The translations under genes and the position numbers were made by a program. Positions 7,243-15,462 of a stretch of 20,606 nt of DNA are shown in pieces. Location: positions 1-20,606 of the forward strand of contig JAZRQR010000135.1 of assembly GCA_045650025.1 (NCBI GenBank), given 5' to 3'. This DNA is from SVQP01 sp045650025. GTDB lineage: Bacteria; Bacillota; Clostridia; Oscillospirales; CAG-272. The first letter of the stretch is position 1, and each line of letters opens with the position of its first letter. Under the pieces are notes generated by a model. It was not told where the DNA came from, did no database searches, and worked only from the letters and a program-made list of their open reading frames with translations.

Positions 7243-8607
7243 ATGGACGAAAATCGTGAACAAATCCCTGCGGATGCGCAGGAAAAATCAATAGAGCCGG
7301 TGCAGGAGCCCGTATCGGAGCAGGCTGCCGAGGCGCAAAAGCTGTTTGATGCCGATGCTGCTAAGAAGCAAGCGCAGCCCGACGTATACAAGTGGGATTA
7401 CGAGCACCAGCGCGTAGCCGATAAAAAGCGCAGCAAGCCCGGGCGTGGCGGCGTTGCATTGTGGATCTATGCGCTGCTGGTAACTGCGGCGTGTGCGTTG
7501 TGCCTGGGACTTGTGTGTGGCTTGCTGGCGTATGCCGTGATTGACAAGGCGCAGGGCTCGGATGAGGTGCCGCAGGGCGGCTTGGGCGGCAACGTGACTG
7601 TGGTTGGCGGCGGTGATGAGCAGACCATTGAGCTCAGCGCTCTGGAATCGGTGCGCAACTATACCGTGGTGATCTCTGCGCAGGGCGATAGTGGCGTGAA
7701 CACGGGTACCGGCTTTGTGCTGACCGAGGATGGCTACATTGCCACCAATTACCACGTTGTGGAGGGTGCAAGCACCATTACCGTGAAGTTTTATAACAAG
7801 ACCGCGGCTGTTGCGCAGCTGGTCGGATATTCCGAGATCGACGATATTGCCGTGATCAAGATCCAGGCGCGCGGCTTGTATACAGCCAGGATCGGCAGCT
7901 CTGCTGCTGTGAAGGATGCGCAAAACGTGTACGCAGTGGGTACGCCCGCAGGCGAGGAATATGCCTGGAGCGTGACCAAGGGCATTGTGTCCTTTGCGCA
8001 AAGAGAGGTCAAGATCTATGACGATGAGGGCATTCTGGTCAAGAAAATGCAGCTGATCCAGACCGATACACCCGTCAACCCCGGTAACTCGGGCGGACCC
8101 TTGGTCAACTCGGACGGGGAAGTGCTTGGCATTATTACCTTAAAGCTTTCGGGACAGTATGAAAACATGGGCTTTGCCATTCCGATCGACGGTGCGATGG
8201 TGCTGATCCAAAACATCATCGAGACGGGTGAGCCTGGCGAATCGCCCATCACCTCCAAGCGTCCTATGCTGGGCGTTGTAGGTGTCGGCGTGGAAGCGGG
8301 CGTGAGCTACGTCATGTTTGAGGATCACATCAGCTCGGATCCTGCGGATCTGCTGAAATATGCGGATCGTGTATTTACCGCATCGCACACAGGTATTCTG
8401 GTTACGGGACTTGTGCCCGGATTGGATGCCGAAAAAAAGCTGCAGCCGGGTGACATTATCGTGCTGGCAGACGGAAAAGAGCTGAGAACGATCTACGACC
8501 TGATGGACGTTGTCAACGAATATTACGGCGGCGACACCGTGCAGCTGGTCTATTACCGTAACGGCGTGGCAAACACCGTGGATATTGTGCTGGGACACGC
8601 AGACTGA
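7243..8607 (+). CDS. HtrA/DegP-like membrane-anchored serine protease with PDZ domain
   Basis: Surface quality-control protease, 454 residues. A charged cytoplasmic N-terminus of about 70 residues rich in Glu, Gln and Ala precedes one membrane helix (about 72-100). A trypsin-like domain follows with His171 (ATNYHVVEG), Asp201 (DDIAVIKI) and Ser283 in PVNPGNSGGPL, so the triad is complete. The C-terminal part (about 350-450) fits one PDZ domain (LQPGDIIVLADGKEL, then VQLVYYRNG). It starts two bases after the kinase stop with GAGGGGAG upstream. Being in one operon with a two-component system parallels the envelope-stress control of HtrA proteases in other Bacillota. Substrates are unknown. Confidence 0.93.
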   Translation: MDENREQIPADAQEKSIEPVQEPVSEQAAEAQKLFDADAAKKQAQPDVYKWDYEHQRVADKKRSKPGRGGVALWIYALLVTAACALCLGLVCGLLAYAVIDKAQGSDEVPQGGLGGNVTVVGGGDEQTIELSALESVRNYTVVISAQGDSGVNTGTGFVLTEDGYIATNYHVVEGASTITVKFYNKTAAVAQLVGYSEIDDIAVIKIQARGLYTARIGSSAAVKDAQNVYAVGTPAGEEYAWSVTKGIVSFAQREVKIYDDEGILVKKMQLIQTDTPVNPGNSGGPLVNSDGEVLGIITLKLSGQYENMGFAIPIDGAMVLIQNIIETGEPGESPITSKRPMLGVVGVGVEAGVSYVMFEDHISSDPADLLKYADRVFTASHTGILVTGLVPGLDAEKKLQPGDIIVLADGKELRTIYDLMDVVNEYYGGDTVQLVYYRNGVANTVDIVLGHAD

Positions 8608-8628
8608 TTTTTAGTAAAGGAGAGAGCT

Positions 8629-9303
8629 ATGGCTTGGGATTTATGGCTTTTTGAGCATATCGGCGAGTGGGATTATCTGGTTCGCATTGTCGTAGCTTGT
8701 CTTTGTGGAGGACTGGTGGGGCTGGAACGCACCAAGCGTCTGAAGGAGGCGGGTATTCGTACCCACATCATCGTGGCGCTGGGCGCAACCCTGATCATGG
8801 TCGTGTCCAAATACGGTTTTTTCGACGTGGTGGGAGCGGATGCCTCGCGTATTGCCTCCAACGTCATCACGGGCATCAGCTTTTTGGGTGCAGGCGTGAT
8901 CTTTGTGCGCGGCGGCTCGGTCAAGGGTCTGACCACCGCGGCGGGCATTTGGGCAACGGCTGCTATCGGACTTGCGCTGGGTGCAGGCATGTACACCGTG
9001 GGTGTGCTCTGCACGGCGCTGATGATTGTTTTGCAGATCGCGTTGCATAAGTTCCTGCCCGGTGACATGCAGTCTGCCAAGGAGCTTTTGCTGGTCATTT
9101 CCAAGGATTATCATACGGTCATGCCCAAGATCCGCGCAAGACTTGCCGAAATGAAGGTGCTGGTTGCCGGCGTGGAAATGGAAAAGCTGGAGAGCGGTGA
9201 CGTGCGCGTCATGATGGAAGTACGTATACATAAAGACAACGTCAGCGATGAGCTGCTGGATCTGGCGGATGAATTTCCCGAGATCAAGTCGATCGTGCTG
9301 TAA
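8629..9303 (+). CDS. MgtC/SapB family membrane protein
   Basis: 224 residues. The N-terminal two thirds form several membrane helices with the family signature CGGLVGLERTKRLKEAGIRTH followed by ALGATLIMVVS and the conserved ITGISFLGAGVIF...VKGLTTAAGIWATAAIGLA. The last 70 or so residues (from about 152) are a soluble ACT-like tail. MgtC proteins are linked to growth in low magnesium and to acid or phosphate stress; their exact activity is debated. AAAGGAGA precedes the ATG, 21 bases after the protease stop. It is the last gene before a strong terminator, so it is probably controlled by the two-component system. Confidence 0.9.
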   Translation: MAWDLWLFEHIGEWDYLVRIVVACLCGGLVGLERTKRLKEAGIRTHIIVALGATLIMVVSKYGFFDVVGADASRIASNVITGISFLGAGVIFVRGGSVKGLTTAAGIWATAAIGLALGAGMYTVGVLCTALMIVLQIALHKFLPGDMQSAKELLLVISKDYHTVMPKIRARLAEMKVLVAGVEMEKLESGDVRVMMEVRIHKDNVSDELLDLADEFPEIKSIVL

Positions 9304-9311
9304 ATAGAAAG

Positions 9312-9340
9312 GGAGCGAGAGATTTCTCGCTCCTTTTTTT
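9312..9340 (+). terminator. Intrinsic terminator after the two-component operon
   Basis: Nine-base GC-rich stem GGAGCGAGA (9312-9320) with TCTCGCTCC (9325-9333), GATT loop and seven T, 8 bases after the mgtC-like stop. Confidence 0.92.
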
Positions 9341-9360
9341 GCGGGGATCGGGAAAAGCTA

Positions 9361-9389
9361 TTGTAAAACGCGGGTGGCTGTGCTATAAT
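9361..9389 (+). promoter_or_regulatory. Promoter of the amino-sugar-like operon
   Basis: TTGTAA (9361-9366), 17 bases, TATAAT (9384-9389), with an extended -10 TG at 9381-9382. No clear operator repeat is seen between it and the first ATG at 9440. Confidence 0.75.
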
Positions 9390-9439
9390 GGATTTGATGA
9401 GATTACCCGTATTTTTGTATGACGCAAAGGAGCAAACAC

Positions 9440-10303
9440 ATGAAAAAGATCGTCATGCTTGGGTGTGAAAATTCACACGTGAATACCTTTTTGTCGATTA
9501 TGCAAAGCGATCCCGATAAGTATCGGGACGTTGAGGTGATTGGCGTTTACAGCGAGGATGCGGCTGCCATGCAGCAGGTATGCGACGCGTTTGGCGTGCC
9601 TGCCATGCAATCCTATGATGCGGCTGTGGGCGTTGCGGACGGCGTTGTGGTCACCGCGCGTCACGGCGGCAAGCATTATGAGTATGCCAAGCCGTATATT
9701 CAGAGCGGTGTGCCCATGTTTATTGATAAGCCCATCACGGTGGACGAGGGTGAGGCGGTCGAGTTTATGCGTGCGTGTCGCGACGCCTGCGTGCGACTCA
9801 CGGGCGGCTCCTGCTGCAAGTATGCAAAGGAGATTGCCGACGTCAAGGCAGGGTTGGACGCAGGCGAGATCCGCGGCGGTCTTGTCCGTGCACCCATCAA
9901 TATGGATAACCCCTACGGCGGCTTTTTCTTCTATTCGCAGCACCTGGTGGAAATGCTGGGCGAGCTGTTCGGTCTCTATCCGCGCGCGGTCAGCGCATTC
10001 CGTGCAAATCACACGGTCAATGTGGTGTTCCGCTACGAGGGATACGATGTGATCGGTTTATATACCGAGTTCAGCAACCACTATTCCGTATCGGTTGCGT
10101 TGAATGGTGAAACGCTTGCAAGCAACGCCACCATCGGCACAGATTGCTTTACACGCGAGTTTGACGAGTTTTGCGAGCTGCTGACGGGTGGTGAGCAAAA
10201 GGTGTCGTACGGCGATTTTATCGCGCCTGTGTTCGTGCTCAACGCGATAAATCGCTCGTTGGCTTCGGGCAGAGAAGAGCCTGTACGTTACCCGGAGGTA
10301 TGA
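9440..10303 (+). CDS. Gfo/Idh/MocA family oxidoreductase (first of two)
   Basis: NAD(P)-dependent sugar or polyol dehydrogenase fold, 287 residues, short for the family. The nucleotide-binding start is unusual: VMLGCENSH at residues 5-13 replaces the common GxGxxG. The lysine motif reads IDKPIT (Lys97) instead of EKP, and FYSQHLVEM supplies the expected catalytic histidine (His168). The ATG at 9440 has AAAGGAG 7 bases upstream; an in-frame ATG at 9419 lacks such a site. It is first in a packed five-gene operon with a TIM-barrel isomerase, NagB-like and NagA proteins, so a modified amino sugar is a plausible substrate. The exact substrate cannot be read from the sequence. Confidence 0.85.
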   Translation: MKKIVMLGCENSHVNTFLSIMQSDPDKYRDVEVIGVYSEDAAAMQQVCDAFGVPAMQSYDAAVGVADGVVVTARHGGKHYEYAKPYIQSGVPMFIDKPITVDEGEAVEFMRACRDACVRLTGGSCCKYAKEIADVKAGLDAGEIRGGLVRAPINMDNPYGGFFFYSQHLVEMLGELFGLYPRAVSAFRANHTVNVVFRYEGYDVIGLYTEFSNHYSVSVALNGETLASNATIGTDCFTREFDEFCELLTGGEQKVSYGDFIAPVFVLNAINRSLASGREEPVRYPEV

Positions 10304-10304
10304 G

Positions 10305-11156
10305 ATGGCAAAGCCGATACGTTCCGCATTTGCGGATGAATATACCAATGATCTGATCGGGCAGCTGGAGGCGCTGTGCTCGTTTGGCATCGATTATCTG
10401 GAGCTGCGCCACGCGGACGGAAAAAACGTATCGCAAATGACCTATGACGATATTACCGAGGTCGAGCAAAAGCTGCAGGCGTACGGCGTGCGTATCAGCG
10501 CGATCGGCTCGTCGCTTGGCAAGATCCCGATTGACGGCGACCTGCACGCGCACATGGAGCTTGTGCGCCGCGTTTGTGAAGCCGCCGCACGCTTGGAATC
10601 AAAATACGTGCGCATGTTCAGCTTTTACCGTCCTGCGGGTGTGTCGCGCGAGGACGTGCAGGCGCAGGTGGTGGATGCCCTTGGGCAGATGCTGGAGATT
10701 GCCGATGCGTTTGGCGTGGTGATGTGCCACGAAAACGAGGCAAAGATCTGGGGCGAATCCCCGGAGCAATGCAAGCAGCTGCTGGATACGTTTGGTGGGC
10801 GCTTGCGCGCCGTGTTTGACATGGGCAATTTTGTGCTGGGCGGCTATGCGCCGTATGATGCATATGCGCTGCTGCAGCCGTATATTTCGTATTTTCATAT
10901 CAAGGACGCCTTGTATCGCGGTGCTATCGTGCCCGCGGGCTTGGGTGAGGCGCAGATCGGAGAGATCTTGTCCGATTACGCAAAGCGCGCTAAGCAGGAC
11001 TTTTTTGTGTCGCTCGAGCCGCATCTGGAGACCTTTGCGGGGCTCAATGCGCTGACCGACGTGACGTTTGAGAACCCTTATAAATATCCCGATCAGAAAA
11101 CGGCGTTTGCAGATGCCGTGGATAAATTACAGCAGGTGATTGGAGGTTTCGTATGA
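10305..11156 (+). CDS. Sugar phosphate isomerase/epimerase-like TIM barrel (xylose-isomerase-like, AP endonuclease 2 superfamily)
   Basis: 283 residues. Four likely metal ligands occur at the expected strand ends: Glu143 (CHENE), Asp172 (VFDMGNF), His198 (YFHIKDA) and Glu238 (SLEPHLETF). The fold covers keto/aldo isomerases, epimerases, dehydratases and lyases, and is often encoded beside Gfo/Idh enzymes, as in inositol and 3-keto-glycoside breakdown. GGAGG lies 6 bases before the ATG, which is one base past the preceding stop; its own stop overlaps the next ATG. A role on the product of the adjacent oxidoreductase is inferred. It should not be named xylose isomerase. Confidence 0.85.
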   Translation: MAKPIRSAFADEYTNDLIGQLEALCSFGIDYLELRHADGKNVSQMTYDDITEVEQKLQAYGVRISAIGSSLGKIPIDGDLHAHMELVRRVCEAAARLESKYVRMFSFYRPAGVSREDVQAQVVDALGQMLEIADAFGVVMCHENEAKIWGESPEQCKQLLDTFGGRLRAVFDMGNFVLGGYAPYDAYALLQPYISYFHIKDALYRGAIVPAGLGEAQIGEILSDYAKRAKQDFFVSLEPHLETFAGLNALTDVTFENPYKYPDQKTAFADAVDKLQQVIGGFV

Positions 11157-11908
11157 AGGTCGATCAATTAGAGGTCAAGATATTTGCCACGCGTGCCGAA
11201 ATGGGTGCTGTGGCAGCCTTGGAGATCAAGCAGAAATTCCGTGAGCTGCTGGCGAAAAAGCAGCAGATCAACGTCATTTTTGCGGCTGCGCCCTCGCAAA
11301 ACGAGGTGCTGGCGTCCTTGATTGCGGACAAGGATATTGATTGGAATCGCATCAACGCCTATCACATGGACGAATACATTGGGCTTGCGGCAGACGCACC
11401 GCAGGGCTTTGGCAATTTTTTGCGCGCGCATATCTTTGACCACGTGCCGTTTGCAAGCGTCAATCTGATCGATTGCGCAGCCACTGATGCAGATGCCGAG
11501 GCGACACGCTACGGCAAGCTGCTGGATGAAAATCTTGCCGACGTGGTGGTCATGGGCATTGGTGAGAACGGTCACATTGCGTTCAACGATCCGCCCGTTG
11601 CGGATTTTTGCGATCCTGAAACGGTCAAGGCGGTCAAGCTGGACGAGATCTGCCGAAATCAGCAGGTCAACGACGGCTGCTTTGCGTCCATCGAGCAAGT
11701 GCCCACGCATGCGCTGACCGTGACCGTGCCCGCGCTGACGCGCGCGCCCTATCTGTTTTGCATCGTGCCTGCGCCCAGCAAGGCGTGGGCGGTCAAGGAA
11801 ACGCTGACCGGCAGCATTGACGAGCATTGTCCTGCAAGCATTTTGCGCAAGCATGACCACGCGATTTTGTATCTCGACCGCGACAGCGCGGCAAATCTTG
11901 CGTTATGA
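11153..11908 (+). CDS. NagB-like glucosamine-6-phosphate deaminase/isomerase
   Basis: Predicted to convert an amino-sugar phosphate to a keto-sugar phosphate plus ammonia. 251 residues. Motifs: NAYHMDEYIGL (Asp73, proton shuttle of the family), GIGENGHIAFNDPP (His141) and a C-terminal PAPSKAWAV. Compared with E. coli NagB, the stretch NDGHIAFNEP reads ENGHIAFNDP, so the usual Asp141 is Asn and Glu148 is Asp. This points to a divergent subgroup rather than canonical NagB. It overlaps its neighbours on both sides by ATGA, giving translational coupling to the TIM barrel and to NagA. A different amino-sugar phosphate is possible. Confidence 0.85.
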   Translation: MKVDQLEVKIFATRAEMGAVAALEIKQKFRELLAKKQQINVIFAAAPSQNEVLASLIADKDIDWNRINAYHMDEYIGLAADAPQGFGNFLRAHIFDHVPFASVNLIDCAATDADAEATRYGKLLDENLADVVVMGIGENGHIAFNDPPVADFCDPETVKAVKLDEICRNQQVNDGCFASIEQVPTHALTVTVPALTRAPYLFCIVPAPSKAWAVKETLTGSIDEHCPASILRKHDHAILYLDRDSAANLAL

Positions 11909-13053
11909 TCAGCATTAAGAGTGATAAGATCATACTTCCCGGCGGCTTGTTTGACGGGTACGTATGCATAGAAAACGGAAAAATCGTTGCCGTGACCGAG
12001 CAGCTGCGCGGCCTTGCCGTGGCGTATGACTTTACGGGGAAGTACGTCTCTCCCGGCTTTATCGATCTGCATACGCACGGTGCGGGCGGGCATGGGTTTA
12101 CCGACTCCTCGCCCGAGGACGTGATTGCGGGCTGCAACGTGCACCTTTTGCACGGTACCACCACTATTTTGCCCACCGTCATGGCGGCGCCCTTTGCCGT
12201 GATGCAAAAATCGCTGGCGGATATTGCAGCTGCCAAGTACAGCGGCAAGGTCAAGAGCAATCTGGTCGGTGCGCATCTGGAGGGTCCCTACCTCTCCGCC
12301 GCGCAATGCGGTGCGCAATGCCCGACCTATATCACGCCGCCGATCGCGGCAGAATATGAGGCGCTGATCGCACAGTACCAAAACGACATTGCGCGCTGGA
12401 CCTACGCGCCCGAGAATGACCCCGATGGCACGTTTGCCCGGTATCTGACCGAGCACGGCATTCTGCCCTCGGCAGGGCATACCGATGCCAAATACCCGGA
12501 CGTTGCCACCGCGATTGACCACGGCATGCGCCTGATCACGCACCTGTATTCCTGTACCTCGACCGTGACGCGCGACCACGGATTCCGCTCGCTGGGCGTG
12601 ATTGAGAGCGCGTATTTGCGTGACGAGCTAAACGTGGAGATCATTGCGGACGGCAAGCACCTGCCGCCTGACCTGATCCGTCTGATTGTCAAGATCAAGG
12701 GTGTGGATAAGGTGATGCTGGTGACCGACAGCCTGGATATTGCCGCGACCGATCAGGTCTGCGGGCAGTTCAAGGGCGGCACGGCGTTCATTGTGGAGGA
12801 CGGCGTTTGTAAGCTGCCCGACCGCTCGGCGTTTGCGGGCAGCATTGCCACGGCGGATCGCTTGGTACGCGTCATGCGCGACGAGTGCGGATTTGCCATG
12901 GCGGATGCGGTGCGTATGATCACCCAAGTGCCCGCCGCGCTGCTTGGACTGCCCAAGGGCAGTATTGCAGAGGGCTTGGATGCCGATCTCGTGGTATTTG
13001 ACGAGCAAATTTGCGTCAGCGACGTGTTCGTTGGCGGCGAAAAAATGATTTGA
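11905..13053 (+). CDS. nagA: N-acetylglucosamine-6-phosphate deacetylase
   Basis: Amidohydrolase removing acetate from GlcNAc-6-phosphate or a close relative. 382 residues. Metal and catalytic sites: GFIDLHTHGAGGHGFTD (His56, His58), GAHLEGPYLS (Glu126), SAGHTDA (His192), THLYSCTS (His213), ADGKHLPP (His252) and VTDSLD (Asp275). THLYSCTS differs from the common THLFNAM, so the substrate pocket may be altered. It starts in an ATGA overlap with the NagB-like gene, the classical deacetylase-deaminase pair, and is followed 20 bases later by the second oxidoreductase. Confidence 0.9.
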   Translation: MISIKSDKIILPGGLFDGYVCIENGKIVAVTEQLRGLAVAYDFTGKYVSPGFIDLHTHGAGGHGFTDSSPEDVIAGCNVHLLHGTTTILPTVMAAPFAVMQKSLADIAAAKYSGKVKSNLVGAHLEGPYLSAAQCGAQCPTYITPPIAAEYEALIAQYQNDIARWTYAPENDPDGTFARYLTEHGILPSAGHTDAKYPDVATAIDHGMRLITHLYSCTSTVTRDHGFRSLGVIESAYLRDELNVEIIADGKHLPPDLIRLIVKIKGVDKVMLVTDSLDIAATDQVCGQFKGGTAFIVEDGVCKLPDRSAFAGSIATADRLVRVMRDECGFAMADAVRMITQVPAALLGLPKGSIAEGLDADLVVFDEQICVSDVFVGGEKMI

Positions 13054-13073
13054 CCGAAGAAAGGGAGACAGTT

Positions 13074-14144
13074 ATGAAAAAGCTGAGAGTTGCCATTATC
13101 GGACAGGGAAGAAGCGGACGCGACATTCACGGTGCGTTCTATCTTTCGGATGCCAATACGCTCTTTGAGGTTGCCTATGTGGTGGATGCGGACGAGCACC
13201 GCCGTGCGCTGGCACGCCAGGATTTCCCGAATGCGACCGTGCTTGCGGATTACCGCGAGCTGTTTGATTGCAAGGACGTGGACCTGGTGGTCAATGCGTC
13301 CTATTCCGAGATGCATTATCCCATTTCCAAGGATCTTTTGGAGCACGGATTTAACGTGCTGTGCGAAAAACCGTTTGGTCGCAACCGCACCGAGTGCGAA
13401 ACGCTGATGGCAATTGCCAAGCAGAAGGGCTTGGTGCTGGCGGTATTCCACAATACCCAGGAGGCACCCTTCTACCTGCACGCGCTGGAAACCATTCGCT
13501 CGGGCAAGCTGGGCGAGATCAAGCAGATCAGTATCTTCTATAACGGCTTTGCGCGCCGTTGGGACTGGCAAACGCTGCAGAAAAAGCTGGCGGGCAGCGT
13601 GTATAACACCGGCCCTCACCCCATTGCCATGGCGCTTGGCTTTTTGGATTTTGATCCGCAGACCCGCGTGGCATTCTCCAAGCTGGATCTGGCTTTGACC
13701 AGCGGCGACGCCGAGGACTACGCCAAGATCATTTTAGAGGCCCCCGGCAAGCCCGTGATCGACCTGGAGATATCCTCAATTGATGCGTATAGCGACTTCA
13801 ATCTCAAGATCCAGGGCACACGCGGCACCTTCAAGAGCACGCCCGGCTCGTATATCATGAAGTATATCGTGGACGGCGAGAACCCCGAGCGTCCCGTGCA
13901 GGAGACCTTTATTCACGATGAGAACTGGCGCCCGCTTTACTGCTGGGAGCCGCTCAAAACGCACGAGGAGCAGGGCACGTATCAGGGCAATGCCTTTGAC
14001 GTGGGCACCAAGGCGATCTATCAGAGCGTGTACGACGCGATCACCAAGGGTGCACCTCTGTCGGTCACCTGCGACATGGCTGCCGCGGTCATCGAAGTCA
14101 TCGATACCGTGCACGCGCAGAATCCGCTGCCGATCAAGTTTTAA
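13074..14144 (+). CDS. Gfo/Idh/MocA family oxidoreductase (second of two)
   Basis: 356 residues with the canonical nucleotide loop AIIGQGRSGRDIHG (8-20), CEKPFGRNRTE (Lys99) and GSVYNTGPHPIAMALGF (His182). The C-terminal half is the alpha/beta substrate domain. It is longer and clearly different from the first oxidoreductase, so the pair is not a recent duplication. The ATG at 13074 follows AAGGGAG by 6 bases; an upstream TTG at 13011 lies inside nagA. It is the last gene of the operon. Two oxidoreductases with one TIM barrel suggest a sequence of oxidation, isomerisation or elimination, and reduction. Substrate unknown. Confidence 0.87.
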   Translation: MKKLRVAIIGQGRSGRDIHGAFYLSDANTLFEVAYVVDADEHRRALARQDFPNATVLADYRELFDCKDVDLVVNASYSEMHYPISKDLLEHGFNVLCEKPFGRNRTECETLMAIAKQKGLVLAVFHNTQEAPFYLHALETIRSGKLGEIKQISIFYNGFARRWDWQTLQKKLAGSVYNTGPHPIAMALGFLDFDPQTRVAFSKLDLALTSGDAEDYAKIILEAPGKPVIDLEISSIDAYSDFNLKIQGTRGTFKSTPGSYIMKYIVDGENPERPVQETFIHDENWRPLYCWEPLKTHEEQGTYQGNAFDVGTKAIYQSVYDAITKGAPLSVTCDMAAAVIEVIDTVHAQNPLPIKF

Positions 14145-14156
14145 ATTGCAAAAAAA

Positions 14157-14185
14157 AGGCTGAGTGACCAACTCAGCCTTTTTTT
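14157..14185. terminator. Bidirectional terminator between converging operons
   Basis: Nine-base stem AGGCTGAGT (14157-14165) with ACTCAGCCT (14171-14179), GACCA loop, seven A to the left and seven T to the right. It sits 13 bases after the oxidoreductase stop and 3 bases after the rpe stop, serving both strands. Confidence 0.92.
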
Positions 14186-14187
14186 GT

Positions 14188-14859
14188 TTATCCTACGAAC
14201 GGATTCATTTTAGCCGCTTCCTTCATGCCAAAGATGACAGAGCGCGGTTTCTTGGAATTGAAGATCGCAGAGCCTGCGACGATGACGTTTGCGCCTGCGC
14301 TGGTGCAGTAACCCACGTTATCGGGATTAATGCCGCCGTCTACCTCAATATCCAGCTTCAAGCCCTGTTCCATGGCGTATCTGCGCAGCACGCGCACCTT
14401 GTCCAGCATGGGCATCATGAAGGATTGTCCGCCAAAGCCGGGCTCAACGGTCATGATGGTGACCTGCGCGAGCTTGGGCAGGTAGGGGAAGAGCGTTTCA
14501 ATGGGCGTTTTCGGCGAGATTGCCATGCCAACGCGCATTTCGTGCGATTCAATGGCGCGAATGACCGCTGCGGGGTCATCGGTGCTTTCTACGTGGAAGG
14601 TGATCATATCTGCCCCCGCCTTGACAAAGCGGTCCACGTAACGAATGGGATCTTGGATCATCAGGTGCACGTCAAAGATCAGCTTGGTGTGCTTGCGAAT
14701 GGACGCAATAAGCTCGGGGCCAAAGCTGATGTTGGGAACAAACGCGCCGTCCATAATGTCCAGGTGCAGGTAATTTGCGCCTGCATCTTCCACCTTTTTG
14801 ATCTCGTCAGCCAGGTGCGCGTAATCGGCAGCCAGCAGGGAAGGAGAGATATAAGTCAT
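14188..14859 (-). CDS. rpe: Ribulose-phosphate 3-epimerase
   Basis: Interconverts ribulose 5-phosphate and xylulose 5-phosphate. 223 residues, normal. Motifs: ISPSLLAADYAHL at the start, LHLDIMDGAFVPN (His32, Asp34), FDVHLMI (His65), MTVEPGFGGQSF and DIEVDGGIN (Asp174). The ATG at 14859 has AAAGGA upstream and gives the family start; a longer frame from 14925 has no support. It is the last gene of the minus-strand operon, but 129 bases separate it from ispF. That gap holds no convincing promoter or hairpin. It connects xylulose 5-phosphate made by XylB to the pentose phosphate pool. Confidence 0.95.
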   Translation of the reverse strand: MTYISPSLLAADYAHLADEIKKVEDAGANYLHLDIMDGAFVPNISFGPELIASIRKHTKLIFDVHLMIQDPIRYVDRFVKAGADMITFHVESTDDPAAVIRAIESHEMRVGMAISPKTPIETLFPYLPKLAQVTIMTVEPGFGGQSFMMPMLDKVRVLRRYAMEQGLKLDIEVDGGINPDNVGYCTSAGANVIVAGSAIFNSKKPRSVIFGMKEAAKMNPFVG

Positions 14860-14988
14860 AGTGTATGTTCCTTTCTGTTGCAAAAAGTAGAATGGTGTCA
14901 TATGCTGTAGTGTGACAGCTTGCACGGGATTGGCGGCGGGGAAGCGAAAAGACAGGACGTGTGTCCAAAATGCCGCAGGTGCCGTGCT

Positions 14989-15462
14989 TTATATAGATTC
15001 GATCAGGCAGACTGCGTGTGCGGCAATGCCCAGCCCCTCGCCCGTAAAGCCCAGGCGCTCCTCTGTGGTTGCCTTGACGTTGATGCAGCCTTCATCGCAT
15101 CCCAACGCCCGTGCCAGATTTTGCTTCATGGTGGGAATGTGGGGCGCCAGCTTGGGCGCTTGCGCGATCACGGTTGCGTCAATATTGCCAATGCGGTAGC
15201 CGTGCTTGTGCAAAAGGGTTGCCACGTGCTCGGCGAGCTTCAGGCTGTCCGCGCCCTTATAGGCGGGATCGGTATCGGGAAAATGCTTGCCAATGTCACC
15301 CAAAGCCGCTGCGCCCAGCAGCGCATCCATCACAGCGTGGGTCAGTACGTCTGCGTCCGAGTGCCCCAGCAGCCCCTTTTCGTAGGGGATGTTGACGCCG
15401 CCCAGGATCAGGTCGCGTCCTTCGACCAGGCGATGGACGTCGTATCCGTGTCCGATTCTCAT
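14989..15462 (-). CDS. ispF: 2-C-methyl-D-erythritol 2,4-cyclodiphosphate synthase
   Basis: Fifth step of the MEP isoprenoid pathway: ring closure with release of CMP. 157 residues, the standard length. Zinc ligands Asp8 and His10 are in GHGYDVHRL and His42 is in HSDADVLTHAVMDALLGAA; DIGKHFPDTDP and the C-terminal KATTEERLGFTGEGLGIAAHA are family signatures. It starts inside the ispD stop (ATGA), so the two consecutive pathway enzymes are coupled. Confidence 0.97.
   Translation of the reverse strand: MRIGHGYDVHRLVEGRDLILGGVNIPYEKGLLGHSDADVLTHAVMDALLGAAALGDIGKHFPDTDPAYKGADSLKLAEHVATLLHKHGYRIGNIDATVIAQAPKLAPHIPTMKQNLARALGCDEGCINVKATTEERLGFTGEGLGIAAHAVCLIESI

Noticed and set aside
10305..11156. 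Second xylose isomerase gene
   Set aside because: It shares only the TIM-barrel metal site with the xylose-isomerase-like superfamily; real xylA is at 971-2278.
14860..14988. Possible promoter or operator between ispF and rpe (TGTCA-N12-TGACA)
   Set aside because: The arms are only five bases with a long spacer, and no -35/-10 pair with proper spacing was found; rpe is more likely read through from ispF.
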